33,629 nt of DNA from Phaeovulum sp. (GTDB lineage Bacteria > Pseudomonadota > Alphaproteobacteria > Rhodobacterales > Rhodobacteraceae): positions 1 to 33,629 of the forward strand of contig NZ_JAUXPI010000005.1 of the NCBI RefSeq assembly GCF_030684035.1, given 5' to 3'. The notes below the pieces were generated by a model, which was not told the origin of the DNA, made no database searches, and worked only from the letters and a program-made list of their open reading frames with translations. This document shows, piece by piece, positions 26,319-33,629 of the stretch; the stretch's first letter is position 1, and each line of letters starts with the position of its first letter. The position numbers were made by a program, and so were the translations under genes.

Positions 26319-27737
26319 ATGCCGCAAACCGACCCAAGCTACGCCCGCCTGCCAGCGCGTTTCTTTGCCCGTGTGGCCCCGGTCGCGGTGGCCGATCCGC
26401 AACTTTTGGCGCTGAATCTGCCGTTGGCCGAGGCGCTGGGCATTGATCCGGTCTGGCTCGCGGGTGCCGAGGGCGTTTCCATGCTGGCGGGCAACACGCT
26501 TCCGGGCTGGGCCACGCCGATCGCGCAGGCCTATGCCGGGCACCAGTTCGGCAGCTTCGTGCCGCAGCTGGGTGACGGGCGCGCGCTGCTGCTGGCCGAG
26601 ATCCTCGCCCCCGGTGGAGGGCGCTTTGACCTCGTGCTGAAAGGTTCCGGCCAGACCCCCTTTTCGCGCCGGGGCGATGGTCGGGCCTGGCTAGGCCCGG
26701 TGCTGCGCGAATACCTTGTCAGCGAGGCGATGGCGGCGCTGGGCGTGCCGACAACGCGGGCGCTGGCGGCGGTGGCGACGGGCGAGGTGGTGTGGCGCGA
26801 AGAGGGGGCATTGCCGGGCGCAATTCTGGCGCGGGTGGCCGCCAGCCATATCCGCGTTGGCACTTTCGAGTATTTTGCCGCGCGCCGCGATACCAAAGCG
26901 CTGGCGCTTCTGGCCGAGCACACGCGCGCGCGCCATTTTCCGCTGGCCGATGGCGCGCTTGGCCTGCTTGCGTCGGCGGTGGCCGCGCAGGCGCGGCTTG
27001 TTGCCGACTGGATGAGCTTTGGCTTCATCCATGGCGTGATGAACACCGACAACATGGCGGTTTCGGGTGAAACCATCGACTATGGCCCCTGCGCCTTCAT
27101 TGATGCCTATCACCCCGACCGGGTATTTTCCTCAATCGACCGGCACGGCCGCTATGCCTACGCGCAGCAACCGAACGTGGCGCTCTGGAACCTCGCGCAG
27201 CTGGCCTCGGCGCTTCTGCCGCTGATTGGCGAGGGCGAGGCGGGGGTCGAGGCGGCCAGCGCCGCGCTCGACGGCTTCTGGCCCGCGTTCAGTGCGGCCT
27301 GGAGCGCGCGCTTTGCCGCCAAGATCGGGATTGCCAGCGCACGCACGGGCGACCATGCGCTGATCGAAACGCTGCTGGCGCGGATGGCCCGCCAGGGCAG
27401 CGATTTCACCCGGGTTTTCCACGGCCTCGCAGACGGGTCGGCACGCGATGAATTCGCCGACCGCGCTGCCTTTGATGCCTGGGCGGTTGATTGGCACACG
27501 CGGCTTGGCCATGAACAGGACCCGCAGGCGGTGATGCGTGCCGCGAACCCGGCGCGGATACCGCGCAACCACCGCATTGCCGAGGTCATTGCGGCCGCAG
27601 TCGCAGGCGAGATGGCCCCCTTCGCGCGGCTGCACGCCGCACTTTCCGTGCCCTATGACGAACGCCCGGAATGGGCCGACCTGTCAGATGCGCCAGCCGC
27701 CGACGAGGCGGTTACCCGCACCTATTGCGGCACCTGA
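26319..27737 (+). CDS. selO: Protein adenylyltransferase SelO (YdiU family)
   Basis: 472 residues from the ATG at 26319, which has CAGGGAGAG upstream. SelO is a pseudokinase that transfers AMP to Ser, Thr or Tyr of target proteins, with links to redox homeostasis. Typical blocks are YAGHQFGSFVPQLGDGRA, KGSGQTPFSRRGDGRAWLGP, IRVGTFEYFAARRD and FIHGVMNTDNMAVSG. The active-site Asp-Asn and Mg-binding Asp can be placed at D244, N245 and D254 (DYGPC), with the spacing seen in Pseudomonas SelO. The C-terminus is TYCGT, with cysteine at the third-last position where eukaryotic orthologues carry selenocysteine. It converges on the membrane-protein gene with one base between stop codons. Confidence 0.95.
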   Translation: MPQTDPSYARLPARFFARVAPVAVADPQLLALNLPLAEALGIDPVWLAGAEGVSMLAGNTLPGWATPIAQAYAGHQFGSFVPQLGDGRALLLAEILAPGGGRFDLVLKGSGQTPFSRRGDGRAWLGPVLREYLVSEAMAALGVPTTRALAAVATGEVVWREEGALPGAILARVAASHIRVGTFEYFAARRDTKALALLAEHTRARHFPLADGALGLLASAVAAQARLVADWMSFGFIHGVMNTDNMAVSGETIDYGPCAFIDAYHPDRVFSSIDRHGRYAYAQQPNVALWNLAQLASALLPLIGEGEAGVEAASAALDGFWPAFSAAWSARFAAKIGIASARTGDHALIETLLARMARQGSDFTRVFHGLADGSARDEFADRAAFDAWAVDWHTRLGHEQDPQAVMRAANPARIPRNHRIAEVIAAAVAGEMAPFARLHAALSVPYDERPEWADLSDAPAADEAVTRTYCGT

Positions 27738-27738
27738 G

Positions 27739-28398
27739 CTATTTGCGAAACTTGCGGAACAGCTGCCGGTTGCGGTCGATGAACGCCTGCATCAGCGCCG
27801 CACTGCCGCCAAGGCTGCGGCCATGCAGATAAAGCCAGCCCGCTGCCGCCCCCGCGCTTGCGCCGATCACGTCCACAACCAGATCGCCCATGGTATCTGC
27901 CAGCCCGGTTTCCTGCATGCTGAGACCAAATGCACTGTCCACCGCGAATTCGAAGATTTCCCAAAGCGCGCCAATCGTGACCGCGAAGGAAAACGCGATG
28001 AATGCCAGCGCCCAGGCGGGTGCCGCGTAGCGATCTCCCTGAAACAGCATGAACACCAGCAGGAACCCGAGGATACCAAAGCCCAATGCCGAACCGAGGT
28101 GCAGCATCCCGTCCCACCACCAGAACCGCAGGTAGAAATCGGCTGCTTCGCCCAGATAGATCGTGGCGAAGATGAAGGCGGTGATGCCGACAACAAAGCT
28201 CCACGGCAACCGCACCCCAAGCCGACTTACCAGCACCAGCGGTGCCAGTGTCATCACGAAAGTCGCCACGGCGATGCCCGCCAGCGGCCATTGCTGCTCC
28301 CACAAGGCCAGAACGAACTCGACCGCCAGCACCGCCCACATGAGCAATACCGGCAGGGGTTGCTTGTGCAACGGTGTAAAACGCAGGCGCGGACGCAT
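27739..28398 (-). CDS. Multi-spanning inner-membrane protein (DUF2238/YjdF-like)
   Basis: 219 residues from the ATG at 28398; a TTG at 28425 is in frame but lacks a ribosome binding site. Six hydrophobic segments can be drawn, about residues 16-33, 37-57, 66-84, 97-119, 127-147 and 168-188. Charged or polar residues stand within or beside them in conserved-looking patterns: WWWDGMLHLGSALGFG, GALWEIFEFAVDSAFG and DTMGDLVVDVIGASAG. The acidic residues E and D in these blocks are reminiscent of the DUF2238/YjdF family, whose function I do not know. The C-terminal tail RNRQLFRKFRK is basic and probably cytoplasmic. The family assignment is tentative, the membrane topology less so. Confidence 0.72.
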   Translation of the reverse strand: MRPRLRFTPLHKQPLPVLLMWAVLAVEFVLALWEQQWPLAGIAVATFVMTLAPLVLVSRLGVRLPWSFVVGITAFIFATIYLGEAADFYLRFWWWDGMLHLGSALGFGILGFLLVFMLFQGDRYAAPAWALAFIAFSFAVTIGALWEIFEFAVDSAFGLSMQETGLADTMGDLVVDVIGASAGAAAGWLYLHGRSLGGSAALMQAFIDRNRQLFRKFRK

Positions 28399-28474
28399 GT
28401 GGCCGATATAGGGCGTGTGTCGCAAGGTCGCAACGGGGCTTCACGTCGCGCCCCGCCGCCCCCATATCAGAGGC

Positions 28475-29170
28475 ATGATCCTGCGCATTGCCTCCTACAA
28501 CATCCATAAATCGAAAGGCAGCGATGGCCGCTTTGATCCGGCGCGGGTGATCGACGTGATCAACGCACTCGGGGCCGATGTGCTCGCGCTGCAAGAAGTC
28601 GATTTCCGCTTTCGCGGCCGCCCCTCGGCATTGCCGCTTGCGGTCTTGCGCGCCGGTTGCGCGCTCTTGCCGGTGGCGCTCACCCCGACCGGCCCGGAGA
28701 GCCTCGGCTGGCATGGGCAGACGCTGTTGCTCGGCAAGAACGTCAGGCTCAGCGCACTGCGCCCGCTTGTCTTGCCCGGTTTCGAGCCGCGCGGCGCGCT
28801 TATCGCCGATATCGATGCGGGCAGCGGGCCGCTCCGGCTTGTCGGGGTTCACCTTGGCCTGCGCCGCTCCAACCGGCGCGCCCAGCTTGCCCATATCCGC
28901 GCCGTGCTGCGCGAAGAGGAAGATCGCCCCGCTCTCATCATTGGCGATTTCAACGAATGGGCGGCGGCAAAGGGCCTTGAGGCACTGCACGGATTCGAGC
29001 TTACGACGCCGGGCCCAAGCTACCCCGCCCGCGCCCCCTTCGGGCGGCTGGACCGGCTCGCGGCAGGGCCGGGTATCAGCGTGCTCCGCGCCGGGGTCTT
29101 CGATAGCGGCCTGGCGCGGCGCGCCTCGGACCATCTGCCGATCTGGGCCGATGTCCGGCTTTCGACCTGA
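28475..29170 (+). CDS. Endonuclease/exonuclease/phosphatase-family hydrolase
   Basis: 231 residues from the ATG at 28475 (CAGAGG upstream). The DNase I-like fold motifs are present in order: RIASYNIHKSKGSDGR (metal-site Asn), VLALQEVDFR (metal-site Glu), IIGDFNEWAA (catalytic Asp/Asn) and RRASDHLPIWADV (Asp-His pair). There is no signal peptide. The family covers nucleases, sphingomyelinases and inositol phosphatases, and this compact form is often found beside phospholipase D/cardiolipin synthase genes, which is not the case here. Substrate unknown. It starts divergently from the membrane-protein gene, with 76 bp between starts, and precedes eno by 94 bp. Confidence 0.88.
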   Translation: MILRIASYNIHKSKGSDGRFDPARVIDVINALGADVLALQEVDFRFRGRPSALPLAVLRAGCALLPVALTPTGPESLGWHGQTLLLGKNVRLSALRPLVLPGFEPRGALIADIDAGSGPLRLVGVHLGLRRSNRRAQLAHIRAVLREEEDRPALIIGDFNEWAAAKGLEALHGFELTTPGPSYPARAPFGRLDRLAAGPGISVLRAGVFDSGLARRASDHLPIWADVRLST

Positions 29171-29222
29171 TCGGGCACCGCGGCTGCGGCGGGGGCTTTC
29201 GCACCGCTGCCAAACGGCGTAA

Positions 29223-30539
<1,317 letters not shown>

Positions 30540-30547
30540 ACAAAACC

Positions 30548-30568
30548 GAGGGGGCTTTCCGCCCCCTC
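30548..30568 (+). terminator. Probable terminator after eno
   Basis: GAGGGGGC (30548-30555), loop TTTCC, GCCCCCTC (30561-30568): eight perfect pairs starting 8 bp past the stop. A second small stem GGCCT/AGGCC follows (30571-30583). There is no T-run, so termination may be only partial. Confidence 0.65.
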
Positions 30569-30594
30569 CTGGCCTTGCAGGCCAGTTCACCCCC

Positions 30595-30667
30595 GAGGAT
30601 ATTTCGGCTGAAGCATTTGCCGAAGCTCGTTTCTGCTTCAGAGACAAATATCCCCCCGCCGGAGGCG
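30595..30667. repeat. Intergenic palindromic repeat, family B, long copy
   Basis: A nested inverted repeat: outer arms GGATATTT (30597-30604) and AAATATCC (30646-30653), inner arms CTGAAGC (30608-30614) and GCTTCAG (30635-30641), with about 20 unpaired bases in the centre. The right side, GACAAATATCC then CCCCGCCGGAGGCG (30643-30667), is shared with 13266-13288. It lies between the convergent eno and J-domain genes. Confidence 0.75.
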
Positions 30668-30686
30668 TTGCTTTGGATGGCGCGGA

Positions 30687-31316
30687 TCAGTCGCGGAAGT
30701 TGCGGCTGTCCTTGATCTGGTCCCAGGCCCAGACGACCTCTTGCAGGCGTTCCTCGTCGTCGCGGTTGCCGCCGTTCATATCCGGGTGAAGATCTTTCAC
30801 CAGGCTTTTGTATTGTTTGCGAATTTCAGGTTTGGTCCAAGTGTCCTTGGCTTCGAGGATGTCGATAGCCTTGCGTTCGGTCGGGGGCAGTCTGCGCCCT
30901 GCGTGCTGGCGGCCGGGGTTTTGCGTGGCGTTCGCGCCGAGAATTTCCATCGGGTCGGCAACCCCGTGGCGCGCCCAGGCCCGGTCTTCCTCGGAGATGC
31001 GGCCAAAGGGTTTGGTCGGGCGTTCCCACACGGTTGCATTGTCGAGGAAGGCCTGGAATTCCTCTTCGGACTGGCCCTGAAAATAGTTCCAGTTCAGGTT
31101 GTATTCGCGCACATGGTCCTTGCAGAACCAGAAATAGTCATCGAGCTTTTTCGGCGACTTCGGGGCGCGATACTGGCCTTGTTCCTGGCATCCCTGGTGG
31201 TCGCAGCTGCGTGTGGAGGTTTCGAATGCGCCGGACATGCCGCGCTTGCCTTTGGCGCGGCGTTTCTTGTCGGTGGCAGCGGAGATGTCGAAGCCGAAGG
31301 CGTCGTTTCTGGTCAT
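30687..31316 (-). CDS. J-domain (DnaJ-like) protein with an N-terminal cysteine-containing region
   Basis: 209 residues from the ATG at 31316. The J domain is at the C-terminal end (about 150-205): WTKPEIRKQYKSLVKDLHPD, with the HPD motif that stimulates DnaK, then a helix with RLQEVVWAWDQIKDS. The N-terminal part has CDHQGC and FCKDHVREYNLNWNYF, a pattern that could bind a metal. This layout, with a C-terminal J domain, is the small alphaproteobacterial type that is not DnaJ itself; it has no Gly/Phe region or four-repeat zinc finger. The first ~30 residues are basic (TDKKRRAKGKRG). The client is unknown. Neighbours are the DUF4177 gene upstream on the same strand and eno convergent across repeats. 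Confidence 0.88.
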   Translation of the reverse strand: MTRNDAFGFDISAATDKKRRAKGKRGMSGAFETSTRSCDHQGCQEQGQYRAPKSPKKLDDYFWFCKDHVREYNLNWNYFQGQSEEEFQAFLDNATVWERPTKPFGRISEEDRAWARHGVADPMEILGANATQNPGRQHAGRRLPPTERKAIDILEAKDTWTKPEIRKQYKSLVKDLHPDMNGGNRDDEERLQEVVWAWDQIKDSRNFRD

Positions 31317-31421
31317 GCGCAGTCCTCTGGACCCGGCCGTTTCGAGTCGGGCCATGAAGAATAGGCCATTTCGCGCCCGGCGAAAGCGAAATTCCACGCC
31401 ATGGGGGCGACTGGGCCGAGT

Positions 31422-31835
31422 TCAGGATTCGGGGGTGGCGGGGCCGAGGCGCGGGGCGGAGCCGGGGTCGGAATGGGCGCTGAGCCGCGGCGCGAGCCCC
31501 GGAGTTGTCGAAGCGAGGAAAGTCGGGACCGATTCAGGCGCGGGTTCCCGCAAATCCGGCAATTGCTCGGCGGCGGGCAGCAGCACGGTTTCCGCTTCCG
31601 TTACGATCGCGCGGCGGAAGATCAGCAAATTGTGATAGACCGTGCTGCGGCCGGTAAGCCCGCTGCGCTCTTCGCTGGGCAGCACATCGGCGCGCAGATA
31701 CTCCCAGCCATCTGCGGCCATGCGATTGAGTTCCGCCGCGAGGGTTGCGCCGAAACGTTCGCCCGGCGTTTTCAGCGCGCGGTTCTTTTCGGCGCGAAGC
31801 GGGGCCGGGATGGCGGTGTATTCATAGCTTTGCAT
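31422..31835 (-). CDS. DUF4177 domain protein with a low-complexity tail
   Basis: 137 residues. The first ~75 form a DUF4177-type unit: MQSYEYTAIPAP at the start, an amphipathic helix RFGATLAAELNRMAADGWEYLRAD and a closing strand TVYHNLLIFRR. The last ~60 residues are Pro/Ala/Ser-rich with a near-repeat, PGLAPRLSAHSD then PGSAPRLGPATP, and are probably disordered. The function is unknown. It starts 26 bp after the gatB stop and may be in a gatB-DUF4177-J-domain transcription unit, although 105 bp separate it from the J-domain gene. Confidence 0.78.
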   Translation of the reverse strand: MQSYEYTAIPAPLRAEKNRALKTPGERFGATLAAELNRMAADGWEYLRADVLPSEERSGLTGRSTVYHNLLIFRRAIVTEAETVLLPAAEQLPDLREPAPESVPTFLASTTPGLAPRLSAHSDPGSAPRLGPATPES

Positions 31836-31861
31836 CGCGTTCTCCAGCGGCCCGCATGGCC

Positions 31862-33376
31862 TTACAGCCCAAGTTTCTGCGTCACCAGCGCGGTGACGGT
31901 GGCGGGGTTGGCTTTGCCGCCGGTTGCCTTCAGCACCTGGCCGGTGAACCAGCCTGCAAGCTTTGGATTGGCGCGGGCCTTTTCAACCTGCGCCGGGTTT
32001 GCGGCAATCATCGCATCGACGACCTTCTCGATCTCGCCGCTGTCGGTCACCTGTTTCATGCCGCGTTCTGCCGCAATCGCTGCCGGGTCGCCGCCGGTTG
32101 TCCAGACGATCTCGAAAAGGTCCTTGGCCATCTTGCCCGATATCTCGCCCGAGCTGATCAGATCGAGCACACCGCCAAGTTGCGCGGCGCTGATCGGGCT
32201 GGCGGCAATGCCGAGCCCTTGCTTGTTCAGCCTGCCGAAAAGTTCGTTGATCACCCAGTTCGCCGCCATCTTGCCGTCGCGCCGGGTGGCTACGGCTTCG
32301 AAGAAGGCCGCGTTTTCCGCCTCGGCGGTCAGCACCGCGGCGTCGTATTCGCTCAGCCCCCAGTCGCGCACGAAGCGGGCAACCTTGGCGTCGGGCAGTT
32401 CTGGCATGGTGGCGGCGATGCCGTCCACCCAGGCCTGTTCGATTTCCAGCGGCAACAGGTCGGGGCAGGGGAAGTAGCGGTAATCATGCGCCTCTTCCTT
32501 CGAGCGCATCGAGCGGGTTTCGCCCTTGTCGGGGTCGTAGAGCCGCGTTTCCTGCACCACCTTGCCGCCGTCTTCCAGCAGCGCGATCTGTCGGCGGGCC
32601 TCGTATTCGATCGCCTGTTGAATGAACCGCATCGAGTTCATGTTCTTGATTTCGCAGCGGGTGCCGAGGTGCGAAAAATCCTGCGTCGCCTGATAGCGTT
32701 CATAATCGCCGGGGCGGCAGACCGAAACGTTCACATCCGCCCGCAGGCTGCCGTTCTGCATGTTGCCGTCGCAGGTGCCGAGGTAGCGCAGGATCTGGCG
32801 CAGCTTGGCCACATAGGCCGCCGCTTCCTCCGGGCCGCGAATGTCGGGGCGGCTGACGATTTCCATCAGCGCGACGCCGGTCCGGTTGAGATCGACGAAG
32901 CTCATGTTCGGGTCCATGTCGTGGATCGACTTGCCCGCGTCCTGTTCCAGATGAATGCGTTCGACCCGCACCCGGCGGGCGACACCCGGCCCCATGTCCA
33001 CGAATATCTCGCCCTCGCCGACGATCGGGTGGTAGAGCTGCGAAATCTGGTAGCCCTGCGGCAGGTCCGGGTAAAAGTAGTTCTTGCGGTCGAAGGCCGA
33101 ACGCAGGTTGATCTCGGCCTTGAGCCCAAGCCCGGTGCGCACCGCCTGCGCCACGCAGAACTCGTTGATGACCGGCAGCATTCCCGGCATTGCGGCATCG
33201 ACAAAGGCGACGTTGGAATTCGGTTCAGCGCCGAAGAGCGTGGAGGCACCGGAAAACAGCTTGGCGTTCGAGGCGACCTGCGCGTGCACCTCCAGCCCGA
33301 TCACCAGTTCCCATGGCCCGGTGGCACCGTGGATCACTTTGGCTTCGGGGTCGCGGAAGGCAAGATGGTCAAGCAT
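31862..33376 (-). CDS. gatB: Aspartyl/glutamyl-tRNA amidotransferase subunit B
   Basis: 504 residues, the usual size. With GatC and GatA it converts mischarged Glu-tRNA(Gln) or Asp-tRNA(Asn) to the amidated form. [56 protein letters not shown] and [17 protein letters not shown] are the standard kinase-like core, and the tail domain with [15 protein letters not shown] is complete. The ATG at 33376 has GAGG upstream. gatA and gatC are not in the window, which is common because the three genes are often dispersed in this group. Confidence 0.97.
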   Translation of the reverse strand: MLDHLAFRDPEAKVIHGATGPWELVIGLEVHAQVASNAKLFSGASTLFGAEPNSNVAFVDAAMPGMLPVINEFCVAQAVRTGLGLKAEINLRSAFDRKNYFYPDLPQGYQISQLYHPIVGEGEIFVDMGPGVARRVRVERIHLEQDAGKSIHDMDPNMSFVDLNRTGVALMEIVSRPDIRGPEEAAAYVAKLRQILRYLGTCDGNMQNGSLRADVNVSVCRPGDYERYQATQDFSHLGTRCEIKNMNSMRFIQQAIEYEARRQIALLEDGGKVVQETRLYDPDKGETRSMRSKEEAHDYRYFPCPDLLPLEIEQAWVDGIAATMPELPDAKVARFVRDWGLSEYDAAVLTAEAENAAFFEAVATRRDGKMAANWVINELFGRLNKQGLGIAASPISAAQLGGVLDLISSGEISGKMAKDLFEIVWTTGGDPAAIAAERGMKQVTDSGEIEKVVDAMIAANPAQVEKARANPKLAGWFTGQVLKATGGKANPATVTALVTQKLGL

Positions 33377-33409
33377 CGCTCGGGCCTCTGGTCAGGACTG
33401 GCGACGGGT

Positions 33410-33628
33410 TTAGGACATCGGCCAGCGCGAGGCAAGCGATGCCAGAGCGCGCGCGGCGGGGGCGCGCTGAAGTGGCATGTTGACGCAGGCGATCGTGTCC
33501 CACAGCGTGGTGTAGCTGGCCATGAAGATCGCCGCCATTTCGGGCGTCGGCCTGCTTGATCAGCGCGCCACGACGGGCAGGCTGATCATTGGATCATCGC
33601 TTAATGGCGCCATGGTTTCCAGCGTCAT
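33410..33628 (-). pseudogene. Broken small reading frame at the right edge
   Basis: From an ATG at 33628 one frame reads METMAPLSDDPMISLPVVAR-like sequence (exact start MTLETMAPLSDDPM) and stops at a TGA (33562-33560) after 22 codons. The same frame then continues without a stop for another 49 codons, TPEMAAIFMASYTTLWDTIA and onward to RALASLASRWPMS, ending at TAA at 33410. Shifting frame between about 33572 and 33545 gives VALIKQADA across the gap, so two small compensating indels would restore a continuous protein of about 70 residues. The gene may also extend beyond the window. The product is not recognised. A sequencing or assembly error is an equal possibility. Confidence 0.4.
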
Positions 33629-33629
33629 G

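Overview
The window reads as chromosomal, high-GC DNA from an alphaproteobacterium of the order Rhodobacterales (Rhodobacter/Paracoccus relatives). The evidence is the rplU-rpmA-GNAT-GNAT-obgE-proB run, aerobic cobaltochelatase genes cobS and cobT, an RNase/NADPH-free 'core' gene content with very GC-rich third positions, and intergenic palindromes of the kind that litter Rhodobacteraceae genomes. This placement is inference from gene content and protein style, not from an rRNA gene; there is no rRNA, tRNA or CRISPR array here.

Layout. 1-101: the 5' end of an IS630-type transposase gene running off the left edge. 163-4775 (minus): glycine cleavage operon gcvT-gcvH-gcvP behind a tandem glycine riboswitch with a well-placed promoter. 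4871-6019 (plus): alpha-methylacyl-CoA racemase-type enzyme. 6016-10887 (plus): ribosomal proteins L21 and L27, three GNAT domains in two genes, the GTPase ObgE and glutamate 5-kinase (TTG start, overlapping obgE). 10950-13245: divergent tyrS and a gene that is clearly an anhydro-N-acetylmuramic acid kinase (AnmK) by scaffold but has lost essentially every active-site motif. 13374-17885: cobS and cobT, separated by a lower-GC patch and two genes on the opposite strand (DUF1801 protein, NADPH-dependent FMN reductase). 17885-21552 (plus): aminopeptidase P, an FAD-linked D-lactate/glycolate-type dehydrogenase and a small SnoaL-like protein. 21572-25596 (minus): nucleoside hydrolase, an orphan periplasmic iron-binding protein with a promoter/operator that looks iron-responsive, and an ABC-F ATPase. 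25734-30539: ndk, selO, a convergent membrane protein, an endonuclease/exonuclease/phosphatase-family gene and eno. 30687-33376 (minus): a J-domain protein, a DUF4177 protein and gatB. 33410-33628: a small broken reading frame at the right edge.

Most of the window is housekeeping DNA. The points that deserve a second look are the motif-stripped AnmK homologue, the TGA-N9-TCA operator sitting exactly inside a TTGACC-17-TTTATA promoter of the orphan iron-binding protein, the interruption of cobS-cobT, two families of repeated intergenic palindromes, the fused double-GNAT protein and the broken frame beside gatB. I found no defence island, biosynthetic cluster or other evidently new multi-gene system.
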